From assembly GCF_000425365.1 (NCBI RefSeq), contig NZ_AUDH01000006.1, positions 106,268-170,267 on the forward strand: a DNA stretch of 64,000 nucleotides, written 5' to 3'. A program made the position numbers and the translations under genes. The notes beneath the pieces are model-generated. The model ran no database searches, had not been told where the DNA came from, and was given only the letters and a program-made list of their open reading frames with translations. Below are positions 36,201 through 44,249 of the stretch, one piece after another (within the stretch, counting starts at the first letter, position 1; every line of letters begins with the position of its first letter). The stretch comes from Rubritepida flocculans DSM 14296 (lineage in GTDB: Bacteria; Pseudomonadota; Alphaproteobacteria; Acetobacterales; Acetobacteraceae).

Positions 36201-36390
36201 CCTCGGCCAGCACGGCCTGGGCCTCGGCGAAGGCGCGGCGGGCGTTGCGCTCCTCCGAGGCGAAATTGCCGGTGGCGAGCTGCGCCTCCAGGCCCAGCAT
36301 GAAGCGCTCGGCCAGGCCGCGCGGCGCGGTCGGGATGGGGTCCCAGGCGACGGGCCGCGGCTCGGGCCCCAGGGCCAGCACGCCGCTCAC
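33292..36390 (-). CDS. large virion protein with barnase/EndoU-like and ddrB/ParB-like domains
   Basis: A 1032-residue protein. Residues about 395-495 (VLTSDAVRHVWRRHG, PITLHDLAGWQGFI, GGMVVVEEYRAGNGMLALATMY) look like a PBECR-type nuclease fold with the typical RH..RHG signature. Residues about 565-725 (SLRQLVPSHDPEGRPN, LQPRDR, PIIGPDLVVESGNGRIAALTL) match the ddrB-like ParB domain known from phage and plasmid polyvalent proteins. N-terminal 300 and C-terminal 300 residues are helical. Position, between the transglycosylase virion protein and the 1001-residue protein, suggests ejection into the cell. Domain calls are by pattern. Starts with GTG (GTGA overlap). Confidence 0.75.
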   Translation of the reverse strand: MSGVLALGPEPRPVAWDPIPTAPRGLAERFMLGLEAQLATGNFASEERNARRAFAEAQAVLAEAGERVENPYEAGRWTGDTLRDIPRALNWLIPPTPDRLVMGPTRFEQLASPEERRRREEAWDAAVARLRAARPDEADRFPTVAELRDRARRNAIEAEAEARRAEDLGGGLGDFAGRVAGVFADPIQLLTLPLGFHSAGGSVLRQVARVAAQEAAIAAGTQAVVELRAGPYRVSLGLPDDSLEQIGMAALGGAVIGGGVRAVLAGVERVLARAPQDSPARIQAEGARPVAETQAMAEAVLPAPEQALAHEQAAAAAQAALLARQRPAASLPGPNRRVLAGWIEQPAAGDERQAIADFVARALRAPEGRVHGVAGGWLEEAEARALRELGLPVGTETPRVLTSDAVRHVWRRHGPDAARAPDEPPITLHDLAGWQGFIAAAQQRALTLTDPRGAQPGRLAVAYLARDARGGMVVVEEYRAGNGMLALATMYRLPEGSGVTRLEQVPGMAERMRRAAASPPMHDAGRQPGPPVLTSQTLGGLADNLPPALGRFNAYAPTGRAVLVEPRVVSLRQLVPSHDPEGRPNPAYPHAEGLQPRDRAAAPSQDQVRAIAARLIPERLLPSPEAGAGAPIIGPDLVVESGNGRIAALTLVHRDPALAAQREAYLAALRRAGFDIEGVEEPVLVSARVSQLSAAERAAFVREANLRATLAEPAAEVAKRDVAAVRDALRLWRGGDLRHAANQEFREAFVARLTPEERGALLRADGSWNAELIQRLERALLMAAYGDAFGPLAARLVEGETEGIRGLAAALRQVAGDWAAMRAEAARSPETAHYDGTPALAEAVDAILEAQRRKLRVADLVLQADLERPPITDSGMGVLKSMFPDGDLARRIKPEVRLVEVLRGYVARAQQAEGGPTLLDLPPVRVSDLAEAARRAEEADAALGPREVAADEPLTDPQAARVLAAEAERARLAALPETARAELLEAQRIAAARDIPVPEEAGEIGARALLEAAEREAEELAAAAACLIGGAP

Positions 36391-39300
36391 CGCGCTTGCT
36401 CCGCCGGCTCAAGCCGCAGCCCCTGGCGGCGGCGGCGCGCCTCCTCCTCCAGCGCGCGCTCGCTCGCGCGGAAGCGCGCGCCGGGCGTCGGGTCGTCGCG
36501 CAGCGGCGCGGCGCCGTTCAGGTCCAGCACGAAGGCGCCGCCCGGGCGGTTGGCGTCCAGCACGTCGCGGCCGCCATGGCGCAGCACATAGCGCCCGGGC
36601 CCGACGGCCTCGAGCTGGAAGCCGCCGCGCGCCACCATGGCCGGGGTGATGGGCCGGCCGTCGGCGGCCACCGCTCCGGCCAGGCGCTCGGGCGGCAGCG
36701 CGTCCATCACGTCCAGGAAGGCGCGCTCGCTCATGCCCTCAGGCAGCAGCGTCAGCCGCCCGTTATAGCTCGCCACGGGCGCGAGGCGTTCCAGCACCCC
36801 GGCCAGATCGGCGCGGCGCAGCGGCTCCGCCGAGCGGCCGCGCGCGGCGGCCAGCGCCGCCCCGGCGGCGAGCGCGGCCGCGGCGATGTCGGCGCGCGCC
36901 TCGGGCCGGCGCTCCAGCGCGGGGCCCAGATGGAGGTCGAGCGCGGTCTGCACGTCGCGGCGCAGCGCCTCGGGCGGCGGGTTGTCGCGCAGCGCGAAGG
37001 CCCCGCGCAGGATTTGCCGCGAGACGGCCTCGTCGCGGTCCATGATGGCGCCGGCCACCGCGATGGCGCGGCGGCGGTCGTCGCGGCCCTCGCCCTCCAT
37101 GCGCCACTCGGCCAGGGTGCGCCGCAGCCCGGGCAGGCCCAGCGCCTCGCGCAGCGCGCCCAGCGCGCCCCAGGCGGCATCGGCGTCGGGGCTGTTGGCG
37201 ATGCGCTGGTAGAAGGCCTCCACGAAGGGCTTGGGCAGGTCGCGCCGCCGCTCGGCGGCGATGCCCAGCCGCTCCTGCTCGGCGCGCAGCCCGCGCACGA
37301 ACTCCGGCAGCGCCGCCAGCTCGCCGCCCTGCACACGCTGCGCGAGGTCGCGCAGCGCGGGGCTGCCCGCCATGGCGTAGCCGGCCGCGTCCTCGCGCAC
37401 CGCGCGGTCGCGCGCCTCGAAGGCCTGGACGGTGGCCTGCACACGCTCGGCGTTCCGGCGGGCGTCGGGCCCGGTCAGCGGAAAGCGGGCGAGGAAGGCC
37501 TCCCGCTCCGCCTCCGGCAGGGCCGCGGCCTGGCGGCGCAGCGCGCCGCGGTCGGCGGCCAGCTCCAGCTCGCGGTTGATCGCGGCCACCCGCTCGGGCG
37601 GGAGCCCGGCGGCCGCACCCTCCTCCGCCGTGATGGCGCGGCGCTCGCCGCTCGCCTCGGCCTCCACGGTCAGGTCGCGGATGCGCTCCTGCAAGGCCGC
37701 GCCCTCGATCTGCACGCCGCGCTGGGCGAGATGGTTGAGCAGCCGCACCGCGGCCGCCGGGTCGGCCGAGAAATTCGCCGTGCCGGGCGCGAAGCGCGCG
37801 GCGAGGTCGCGCAGCGCCGCGGGGTCGGCGGTGGTGCGGGCCAGCTCGGCGGCGGCGTGGCCTTCCATCGCCATGCGCTCGCGCTCCAGCACCTGCACGG
37901 GGTCGCGGCCGGCGGCGGCGATCTCGGCCTCGGTCAGCACATGCACCGGGCGGCCCTGCTGGGCGATGGCGGCCAGGTTCTCGGCCATGCGGCGGTCCAG
38001 CTCGGCGCGGCGCAGCGTCTCGCCCTCGCGCGTGGCGGCGCGGTCCTGCGCCTCCATGGCGCGCAGCCGGGCGGCGATGCGGCCGCGCTCGGCGCTGTTG
38101 AGCCCGTCCTGCGCGGGGATGGCGGGCAGCAGCGTGGCCAGGTAGTCGCGCGCTTCCTGCGGCAGGGGCTGTTCGCCCCGCGCGGCGCGCTCCACGCGGC
38201 CCATGCCGGCGTTGTAGGCGGCCAGCGCGCGGCCGAGATCGCCGTCGAAGCGGTCGCGCAGCGCGGCCAGATAGCGCGCGCCCCAGGGGATGGCGCGGGC
38301 CGGGTCGGTCAGCGCCTCGCGCGGCAGGGGCGGCACGCCCGGCAGGCCGGGATCGGCGGCGGTGGAGGGCAGGATTTGCATGGGGCCCACCGCGCCCTTG
38401 GGGCTCACGGCATCGGCCCGGCCGCCGCTTTCGTGCCCGGCGAGCGCGGCCAGCAGCGCCACGGGCAGCCCCGTCTCGGCGGCGGCGCGGGCGAGGTGCG
38501 GCTGCCAGGCTTCCGGCACCCGCGCCCGCAGCCGCTCGGGCGTGGCGAGCATGCGGCCCTGGCTCGCCTCGCGCTGCGCGAAGGGCGAGACGCGGGCCGC
38601 CCCGCCGCGCTCGAACTGCTCGATCCAGGCGAGACCCCCGCCCGCCGCGCGCCAGGCGGCCTCGGCCAGCGCGAAATCGCGCGTCTGGCGCAGCGCCTCG
38701 ATGCGCTGCGTGACTTCCACGGCCGAAAGCGCGCCGGCGCGCGAGGGGTCAGCCGGCCAGGACCGGCCGCCGGCCTGGAAGGCCTCGCGCGGGCCGAGCG
38801 CCACCAGCTCGGCCACGGTCTGGTCCTCGATCCGCCGCGCGGCCGTCCAGGCCTGCGGGTCGGCGAGCGCCTGGCCCGCGGCGCGCTCGACATCGGCGAG
38901 CCGCGCGGGCAGCACCGCCGCCATGGAGGAGAGCGCGTCATCGGCCACCCGGCGGCGCTGCTGCTCGCGCACGGCGTTGGCCATGGGCAGGGCCAGCGCG
39001 TCGAAGCGCTGCTGGAAGCTGGCGCGGGCGATGGCGGGCAGGCTCTGCGCCGTCTCGTCGCGCCAGCGCGTGGCCCCGGCGATGAAGGCCTCCGGATCGG
39101 CCGCGTGGCGTTCGGCGAGGCCCGAGAGCTCCTGGCGCGCCATCACCTCCAGGCGGCGCGCCGCGCTGTCCACCGCCGCGCGGTTGAAGACGGTGCGGTA
39201 GAGCGCGCCGCCGCCCTCCATGCGCACCGAGGGGTCGGCCTCGGCGGCCTCGGTGCCGGCGGCCCAGGCGGCCTCGATGGTCTCGCGGTCGGCGCGGTCG

Positions 39301-39473
39301 TGAAGCTGGGCGGTCAGGCGCTCGAGGCGCGCGCCGAGCCCGGCGAGAGCGGCGGCGCGGCCCATGCCGACCTCGCCCGCCGCCACGGGGCGCACGGGCT
39401 GGGGCTGCGCCTGCGCCATCGGCGCGGGGATCTCGAGGCTCTGGCGGCGCAGCGGCGGGCGCGTGCCGCTCAT
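36387..39473 (-). CDS. internal virion protein with lytic transglycosylase domain
   Basis: A 1028-residue protein. Residues about 318-455 form a Slt-type transglycosylase: HLARAAAETGLPVALLAALAGHESGG with the catalytic Glu near 348, KGAVGPMQILPSTA, and AAYNAGMGRVERAARG. The remaining 570 residues are long helices with repeated Ala-rich segments. T7 gp16 also joins a transglycosylase to a long helical protein that forms the ejection channel, so this protein probably opens peptidoglycan locally during DNA entry. It overlaps both neighbours by 4 bp. Confidence 0.88.
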   Translation of the reverse strand: MSGTRPPLRRQSLEIPAPMAQAQPQPVRPVAAGEVGMGRAAALAGLGARLERLTAQLHDRADRETIEAAWAAGTEAAEADPSVRMEGGGALYRTVFNRAAVDSAARRLEVMARQELSGLAERHAADPEAFIAGATRWRDETAQSLPAIARASFQQRFDALALPMANAVREQQRRRVADDALSSMAAVLPARLADVERAAGQALADPQAWTAARRIEDQTVAELVALGPREAFQAGGRSWPADPSRAGALSAVEVTQRIEALRQTRDFALAEAAWRAAGGGLAWIEQFERGGAARVSPFAQREASQGRMLATPERLRARVPEAWQPHLARAAAETGLPVALLAALAGHESGGRADAVSPKGAVGPMQILPSTAADPGLPGVPPLPREALTDPARAIPWGARYLAALRDRFDGDLGRALAAYNAGMGRVERAARGEQPLPQEARDYLATLLPAIPAQDGLNSAERGRIAARLRAMEAQDRAATREGETLRRAELDRRMAENLAAIAQQGRPVHVLTEAEIAAAGRDPVQVLERERMAMEGHAAAELARTTADPAALRDLAARFAPGTANFSADPAAAVRLLNHLAQRGVQIEGAALQERIRDLTVEAEASGERRAITAEEGAAAGLPPERVAAINRELELAADRGALRRQAAALPEAEREAFLARFPLTGPDARRNAERVQATVQAFEARDRAVREDAAGYAMAGSPALRDLAQRVQGGELAALPEFVRGLRAEQERLGIAAERRRDLPKPFVEAFYQRIANSPDADAAWGALGALREALGLPGLRRTLAEWRMEGEGRDDRRRAIAVAGAIMDRDEAVSRQILRGAFALRDNPPPEALRRDVQTALDLHLGPALERRPEARADIAAAALAAGAALAAARGRSAEPLRRADLAGVLERLAPVASYNGRLTLLPEGMSERAFLDVMDALPPERLAGAVAADGRPITPAMVARGGFQLEAVGPGRYVLRHGGRDVLDANRPGGAFVLDLNGAAPLRDDPTPGARFRASERALEEEARRRRQGLRLEPAEQAR

Positions 39474-40015
39474 GAGGATGTCCTCGGCGCGGCCCCGCCG
39501 GATTTGCTCTGGCCCGGCCAGCGGTCGGCCACGCGCATCGCGCCCTGGGCGAAGGTGGAAAAGGCGCCCAGCGCGCCCGCGGTGGCGGTGGCGGAGGCGT
39601 CGTCGCGCAGCAGCAGGGCGCGCTGGCTCGTCATGCCCGCGCCGAGCCGGGCGGATGCGGCGGCGATCTCGGTGTTGGTGCGCTGGATTTCGAGCTGGCG
39701 GTCGGCCTCGGCCCTGGTGCGCTCGGCCACCGTCTCGGCCGTGCCCTCGCCGATCACCACGCCGGCGGCGGAATAGCGGGCGTTCTGCGTGGCAAGGGTG
39801 CGGAACAGCGCCTCGCGCGTGTCCAGCGCCTCGTTCTGGCCGCGCAGCTCCACGCCGCGCGCCTCCAGCTCCTGCTGGCGCGACTGCAGCTCGAGCATGG
39901 CGGCCTGGCTGCGCTGCGCGCTGGCCTGGGCGGAGGCCTGCATGAGCGCAAGCCCGGTGGAGGCGACGGTGCCGACCGCGGAGACCACCGCGGCGATGGT
40001 GGCGAGCTCGGCCAT
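39470..40015 (-). CDS. small internal virion protein (gp14-like)
   Basis: A 181-residue protein with a hydrophobic small-residue segment (LATIAAVVSAVGTVASTGLALM), then a glutamine/arginine-rich coiled coil (residues 30-130), ending in a glycine-rich tail. This matches the pattern of the first of the three T7-like internal virion proteins: one membrane-inserting segment plus long helix. Its position directly after the tail tube B gene and before the transglycosylase gene supports that. Sequence similarity to T7 gp14 itself is not evident. Confidence 0.75.
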   Translation of the reverse strand: MAELATIAAVVSAVGTVASTGLALMQASAQASAQRSQAAMLELQSRQQELEARGVELRGQNEALDTREALFRTLATQNARYSAAGVVIGEGTAETVAERTRAEADRQLEIQRTNTEIAAASARLGAGMTSQRALLLRDDASATATAGALGAFSTFAQGAMRVADRWPGQSKSGGAAPRTSS

Positions 40016-40016
40016 G

Positions 40017-41747
40017 CTATTCCCCCACGGCCACGGTCATGGCCAGCGCCTGCACGGTCAGCGGCGCCGGGCGGTGGGGCGGCTGGCGCAGCTCCACCTG
40101 ATGCACGCGCCGCCAGCCCAGCAGCCCGTCCAGGATGAATTCGCCCGTCAGGCGCTGCGGGGCGGGCGGCGGGATCGCGTCCAGCGGCGGGGCCGGATCG
40201 TCGCCGATCACGCGCGTGGCCAGCGTCGCGCCGCGCAGCTCCACGGGCCCGGAGCGATGCAGCCGCAGCGCCATGCGCACCAGCCGGCTCTTGCGGCCGA
40301 TCAGCGCGCCGGTCGGGTCGCGCGGCTCCACCGGCATGGTGCGGATCAGCACCTCGAAGCCGAGGCCGATTTCCGCCGTCACGCAGGGGCGCGGCAGGCT
40401 CAGCGTCCCGCCGCTGACCACCGCCGTGCCTTCCGGCCGCCCGTCCAGCACCATCACCACCTCGCGGCCGTTGAGGTGGGACAGGCCCGTCAGCGTGCTG
40501 GTCGGGGAGGCGAAGGCGTAGTGGCGCGCATGGTCCAGCAGCCCCTCCGGCTCCACCATCAGCAGGCGCACCGCCTCGTCGCGCGCCACGGCGAGGAAGA
40601 TCGCGCCGTTGGCGAGCGCGGTCGCGCCCAGCAGCACGCCGTCGAAGTTCCAGCGGGTGAAGGCCACCACCTCCTGCGCGCGCAGCAGGCTCAGCACCGC
40701 CATGCCCGCGCCGGAGAGCTCGGGCAGCAGCACCAGGTCGCCGTCGTCCTGCGCGCGGCCCTTGACGGCGATCACGTCGCGCGGGTTGTCGATGAGGTGC
40801 GGCGAGAGCAGCGAGAGCAGCTCGGCCTGCCAGGCCTGCTCGATCTCGGCATAGACGAACTGCCGCAGCGCCGCGCCGCCGCGCTGGGCGAAGAGCAGCG
40901 CCCCGTCCACCTCCGCCACGCGGCAGAAGCGCCGAACCCCGCGGCGCGACTGCTCCTCGATCGCCACGTTGGTGGGCGTGATGGGCGGCGCGACGGTGAT
41001 GGCGTGCTCCGCCCCCGAGGTGAAGATCAACAGCCCGCGATGGGACATGAGCTGGTGGATCTGGTTGAGCTGGTCGCTGTCGATCGAGAGCATCATGCCC
41101 TCGTCGTCCGCCGCGCCCTGCTGGAAGTCGAAGAACTGCCCGGCGCGCGAGGCGAGCAGCGTGGTGGGCCGGCTCGCCAGCCCGGCCAGCCAGAGGCGGC
41201 CCTGATGGAATGTGCCGCATTCCGGCCAGCCGCGGCTGGCGCTGATCACCGGCTCGGGCCCCGCGCCGAAATCGAAGTTGGGGATGTTGGCGAGGCTGGC
41301 GGAGGCGGAGGTCCAGGAGGTGTCCGATCCCGCGCGGCGGATGGCGTGGGGCGGGATGTTGTGGTGGAACAGCAGCAGCGTGTCGGCCGACTGCGCGAAG
41401 TTGATGGTGTTCGCCGCCGCCGCATCGCCGGGCCATGAGCCGGAGAAGAGGAAGGCCCCGTCGCTGCCGCGATAGACATGGAAGCCGAAGGCCCAGAAGG
41501 CGAGCAGATAGACCTGGCTGGCCGAGAAGGCGAAGGGCACGAGGCGCAGCCCGTTGGCGGCGGCGGCCGGCAGGTCGGCCAGGTGCCGCGTGCCGGGCCG
41601 GCGGCGCACGCCGCCTTGGGGAAGCACCGCGACATTGCGCAGCGCGGCCGCGCCGGAATAGTAGCGCGTCACCTCCACCCGCGCGTCCAGCCGCGGGTCC
41701 AGCTCGCCGGCCGTGAAGCTGGTCTGCACGGTGCGCAGCGTCCTCAC
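40017..41747 (-). CDS. tail tubular protein B-like (gp12-type nozzle)
   Basis: A 576-residue protein. The N-terminus RTVQTSFTAGELDPRLDARVEV and then NVAVLPQGGVRRRPGTRHLA are hallmarks of podoviral tail tubular protein B/phage stabilisation proteins. PECGTFHQGRLWLAG and QGAADDEGMMLSIDSDQLNQIHQL follow. It forms the tail nozzle through which DNA passes. It starts with GTG overlapping the tail tube A stop by GTGA and ends 2 bp before the next gene. High confidence from the N-terminal motifs. Confidence 0.9.
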   Translation of the reverse strand: MRTLRTVQTSFTAGELDPRLDARVEVTRYYSGAAALRNVAVLPQGGVRRRPGTRHLADLPAAAANGLRLVPFAFSASQVYLLAFWAFGFHVYRGSDGAFLFSGSWPGDAAAANTINFAQSADTLLLFHHNIPPHAIRRAGSDTSWTSASASLANIPNFDFGAGPEPVISASRGWPECGTFHQGRLWLAGLASRPTTLLASRAGQFFDFQQGAADDEGMMLSIDSDQLNQIHQLMSHRGLLIFTSGAEHAITVAPPITPTNVAIEEQSRRGVRRFCRVAEVDGALLFAQRGGAALRQFVYAEIEQAWQAELLSLLSPHLIDNPRDVIAVKGRAQDDGDLVLLPELSGAGMAVLSLLRAQEVVAFTRWNFDGVLLGATALANGAIFLAVARDEAVRLLMVEPEGLLDHARHYAFASPTSTLTGLSHLNGREVVMVLDGRPEGTAVVSGGTLSLPRPCVTAEIGLGFEVLIRTMPVEPRDPTGALIGRKSRLVRMALRLHRSGPVELRGATLATRVIGDDPAPPLDAIPPPAPQRLTGEFILDGLLGWRRVHQVELRQPPHRPAPLTVQALAMTVAVGE

Positions 41748-42352
41748 CACGCGCCTCCGTGGCGGGCCGCGATCAGCGGGAAATCCGTCATCGCCATGTG
41801 CGGCTGCTGCTGCGCCTCCACGCGCCGGGCCTGCGCGAGAAGGCTCTGCTCGCCGAGGCCCCAGGCGCGCTGCGTCATGAGCTGCGCGTCGCTGTTGGAG
41901 CCGGTGATGTTGAGCGCGAGGTCCGCCGCCAGCGCCGCGCGCGCGAAATGGCGCAGATGCGGCGGCCAGCGCGCGAGCGGCGGTTCCGCCTGGAACTCGG
42001 CCCACACCTCCTCGGCGTCGCAGAGCAGCTCCTCGCCCTGAATGCGCCAGACGGCGATGGGCGGCGCGCCGGGATGGCTGCCGGCATAGGCCCCGCGGAA
42101 GGCCAGCATCTCCGCCGGCAGCGCGTAGGCGTAGCGGAAGCCGAGCTCGGGCGGCGCGAGGCGGCGCGGGAGACGCGCCTGGCGCATGGTGCATGCCCAG
42201 GGGTGGGCCGTCAGCACCGCGGCCAGGCTGGAGGGGCCGATGCGGAACAGGGTGCTGGCCAGCTCGGTGCCCTCGTCGGCCTGCATGACCGGCTGGGCGC
42301 CCAGCATCGCCAGCGCCTCGTTGCCGATCTCGAGCACCGTGTCCGGGTTCAT
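41744..42352 (-). CDS. tail tubular protein A-like (gp11-type gatekeeper)
   Basis: A 202-residue protein (NEALAMLGAQPVMQADEGTELA; HPWACTMRQARLPR; RYAYALPAEMLAFRGAYAG; AALAADLALNITGSN). The NEALAMLG start, the HPW motif near residue 50, and the YALP segment are characteristic of podoviral tail tubular A/head-completion proteins, which form the ring between portal and nozzle. It overlaps the endolysin-like gene upstream and tail tube B downstream by 4 bp each. Confidence 0.87.
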   Translation of the reverse strand: MNPDTVLEIGNEALAMLGAQPVMQADEGTELASTLFRIGPSSLAAVLTAHPWACTMRQARLPRRLAPPELGFRYAYALPAEMLAFRGAYAGSHPGAPPIAVWRIQGEELLCDAEEVWAEFQAEPPLARWPPHLRHFARAALAADLALNITGSNSDAQLMTQRAWGLGEQSLLAQARRVEAQQQPHMAMTDFPLIAARHGGAW

Positions 42353-42789
42353 GCCGCCACCCCCGCGAGGTCGAGCGCGCGGTCGATCAGCGCCGGCTCA
42401 TAGGGCTGCCCGCCGAGCTCGTGGTGAATGACGGCCTCCACCAGCGGGCGCAGATGGGCGCGCCGGCCGAGATCGAGCGGCGCATCGGGGGCGAAGCCGG
42501 TGCGGCGCGCCACCGCCTGGACATAGGCCTCGGTGTCGTTCTCGACGGGCGGCGCATAGCGGCGGATCAGCGCCCGGATGGTCGAAAGCCCGTGCTTGCG
42601 CTGGTAGTTGCGCAGCAGCACCGCCAGCGCGCGGATGCCCCACACATGGTCCTCGAACACCACGAAGCGGCCCGCCGGCTCCGCGCCCACCTGGCCGCGC
42701 CAGGCGATGGCGCGGTTGAACACGATGTTGCCCGGGTTCCGGTTGCGGAACCCGCGCGCCGCGGTGGGGTCGGGCCTGCGGGCCGTCAT
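42349..42789 (-). CDS. lysozyme-like phage protein with NPGNI motif (probable endolysin)
   Basis: A 146-residue protein with RGFRNRNPGNI at residues 12-22, FVVFEDHVWGIRALAVLLRNYQRKHGL in the middle, and RYAPPVENDTEAYVQAVARRTG after it. Proteins with this pattern are usually annotated as phage structural protein P5-like or lysozyme-family virion proteins. It follows a holin-like gene and an anchored coiled-coil gene, so I favour the endolysin role. No signal peptide. The exact enzymatic class is uncertain. Confidence 0.7.
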   Translation of the reverse strand: MTARRPDPTAARGFRNRNPGNIVFNRAIAWRGQVGAEPAGRFVVFEDHVWGIRALAVLLRNYQRKHGLSTIRALIRRYAPPVENDTEAYVQAVARRTGFAPDAPLDLGRRAHLRPLVEAVIHHELGGQPYEPALIDRALDLAGVAA

Positions 42790-42792
42790 GGC

Positions 42793-43002
42793 TTACCTGC
42801 GCAGCTTGTCGCGCGCGCTCCAGACCGCCGCGGCCAGAGCGAGCCCCGCGCCGGCGATGGCCTCCAGATGGGCCACTTGCTCGGCCGAGAGGCCGAGCGC
42901 CAGCAGGATGCCGCCGGCGAGGCTCAGGATGTGGCGCGCCTGGCCCATGAAGAGCGCGATGCGCTCGGGCGGCTCTGGCGCGGCGGGGGCGATGTCGGCC
43001 AT
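42793..43002 (-). CDS. holin-like small membrane protein
   Basis: A 69-residue protein with a hydrophobic helix ILSLAGGILLALGLSAE, then a second HLEAIAGAGLALAAAVWSA, and a charged tail (RDKLRR). Two short hydrophobic segments with a basic C-terminus fit a class II holin. It is directly upstream of the endolysin-like gene, 3 bp away. Function is inferred from topology and position. Confidence 0.65.
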   Translation of the reverse strand: MADIAPAAPEPPERIALFMGQARHILSLAGGILLALGLSAEQVAHLEAIAGAGLALAAAVWSARDKLRR

Positions 43003-43018
43003 GGGGTCTGCTCCTCCT

Positions 43019-43303
43019 TCACTCGGCGCGCGCGGCGGAGCGCAGCGCGCGTTCCTCCATGCGGGCCATGCGGGCTTCCACGCGCTCGAGGGTGCGCGCC
43101 ATCTCGATGAGGCGCTCGCTCACGCGCGCCTGCTCGGAGACGCGGTGCTGCTCCAGCACCAGCACGCGCCGGTCGATGTCCCAGACGAAGCTCGCCACCC
43201 AGAGCATGAGGGCGAGCATCAGCGGCGCGGCGACGCGCGAGAGCGCCACCACCAGCGGGTGGGTGTTGAAGCCTTCCAGGGCGGTGCGCGGGGCTTCGGT
43301 CAT
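43019..43303 (-). CDS. membrane-anchored coiled-coil protein, possible lysis accessory
   Basis: A 94-residue protein with one membrane segment (VAAPLMLALMLWVASFVWDI, residues 24-43) followed by a coiled coil (LEQHRVSEQARVSERLIEMARTLERVEARMARME). This is the layout of an inner-membrane spanin or of a small ejection-associated protein. Position next to holin and endolysin genes favours lysis. No lipoprotein partner was found. Confidence 0.65.
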   Translation of the reverse strand: MTEAPRTALEGFNTHPLVVALSRVAAPLMLALMLWVASFVWDIDRRVLVLEQHRVSEQARVSERLIEMARTLERVEARMARMEERALRSAARAE

Positions 43304-43304
43304 C

Positions 43305-43589
43305 TCACATGCTCACCAGCGCCTCGGCGATGCGCCGCGCCACCGGCGCCAGGCCGGGCGGGTCAGGCCAGGGCGCATCCGCCCGCGCCATCACGCCGAA
43401 GCAGGCCACCGCACCATCCGCACTCGCGCTGGCAGGCGGCGCGCCCACCGGCGGCAGCACCGCCCCGAGCGTGCCCGCCTCGCAGGCCGCGTCCGCCGCC
43501 GCCTTGGCGGTCTCCGCGACTTCGCGCGGTCCGAACCACCCCTGCGCGATCCACGCCTCGCCCGCATCGTCCATGCACGCCTCCTTCAC
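43305..43589 (-). CDS. phage protein of unknown function
   Basis: A 94-residue protein starting with GTG that overlaps the preceding gene's stop (GTGA). MDDAGEAWIAQGWFGPREVAETAKAAADAACEAG suggests helices; GAVACFGVMARAD is a short hydrophobic stretch. No family recognised. An internal ATG (residue 6) is an alternative start. It sits between the broken tail-like gene and the lysis genes. Confidence 0.6.
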   Translation of the reverse strand: MKEACMDDAGEAWIAQGWFGPREVAETAKAAADAACEAGTLGAVLPPVGAPPASASADGAVACFGVMARADAPWPDPPGLAPVARRIAEALVSM

Positions 43590-43932
43590 GCCGGCAGCGC
43601 CAGCGCCGCGTCCACCAGCGCCGAGCCCAGCAGCGGCGCGGGATAGGTGGTTGTCGGCTCATACCGCGGATTGGGATGAAAGTTCGTCCGCTGCGGCTCA
43701 ATGATGATGCCGCGCCCGAGATGCCTGCGCGGCACGTCCGCCGCCGCCAGCGCCCATGTGCCGTCCGCCAGCAGATACACTGCCTCTCGCCAGCAAGTTG
43801 CGCGCGCGAAAAGGTCAGCACGGGCGATGTGATGATGCCGCCCGAGATGACCCGCTGCGCCAGCGCCGCGCCGGAGCCCGGCAGGCCCCGGCGCAGCACG
43901 CCGCCCAGCAGGCGGTAGTCCCACACGCTCAC
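43586..43932 (-). pseudogene. frameshifted small phage gene, probably tail/receptor-associated
   Basis: One frame gives VSVWDYRLLGGVLRRGLPGS...ITSPVLTFSRA from a GTG at 43932 that overlaps the upstream stop (GTGA). The other frame gives REAVYLLADGTWALAAADVPRR...GIIIEPQRTNFHPNPR to the stop at 43586. Joined, they read TFSRAT...AAADVPR...IIEPQRTN, a pattern of phage tail and carbohydrate-binding proteins. The frames meet at (CG)4 at 43801-43808; one CG fewer restores a 115-codon gene. The total of 347 bp is not a multiple of three. Causes could be real mutation, phase variation or sequence error. Confidence 0.65.
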
Positions 43933-44249
43933 TGGCTGATCCTCGCCACCAGCGTGCCCGCGCCGATGGCCGAGACCGCGAGGCGGTAGAGCACCCCGGC
44001 CTCCGGCTCGTCGGCCACCTCGGTGCACGGGTTGGCCAGCACCACCCGCGCGCCGCCGGCCGTGCACCGCACCCAGGTCGCGCCGTCGTCGAAGCTGCGC
44101 TCCAGGCCCGCCAGCACGCCCGTGGCCGAGCCGCTGAGCGTGACGTTGAACCGCCCGTGCATGTGCACGGGCGGGGATTGCGCCGGGGCGGTGCTGGTCG
44201 TCCAGGCCAGCACGCCCCTGGCCAGTTCCGTGCCGCCGAAGACCGCCAT
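43929..44249 (-). CDS. phage head/neck-region protein of unknown function
   Basis: A 106-residue, beta-rich protein (MAVFGGTELARGVLAWTTSTA; RFNVTLSGSATGVLAGLERSFDDGATW). The ERSFDDGATWV segment resembles a beta-sandwich decoration or fibre domain, but no family can be named. It starts one base inside the stop of the upstream gene and its stop overlaps the next GTG. Position after the capsid gene suggests a head decoration or structural role. Confidence 0.65.
   Translation of the reverse strand: MAVFGGTELARGVLAWTTSTAPAQSPPVHMHGRFNVTLSGSATGVLAGLERSFDDGATWVRCTAGGARVVLANPCTEVADEPEAGVLYRLAVSAIGAGTLVARISQ

Noticed and set aside
30051..36390. Toxin-immunity pair for the virion nuclease domains
   Set aside because: The only small gene between them (33053-33295) has no immunity-like feature; pairing would be a guess.
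36396..39776. 1126-codon open frame opposite the transglycosylase virion gene
   Set aside because: Shadow of the real leftward gene; composition is low-complexity and it starts inside genes with verified motifs.
43780..43832. Programmed -1 frameshift in the broken tail-like gene
   Set aside because: TTTTCG is not a good slippery heptamer; the CG tract explains the shift more simply.
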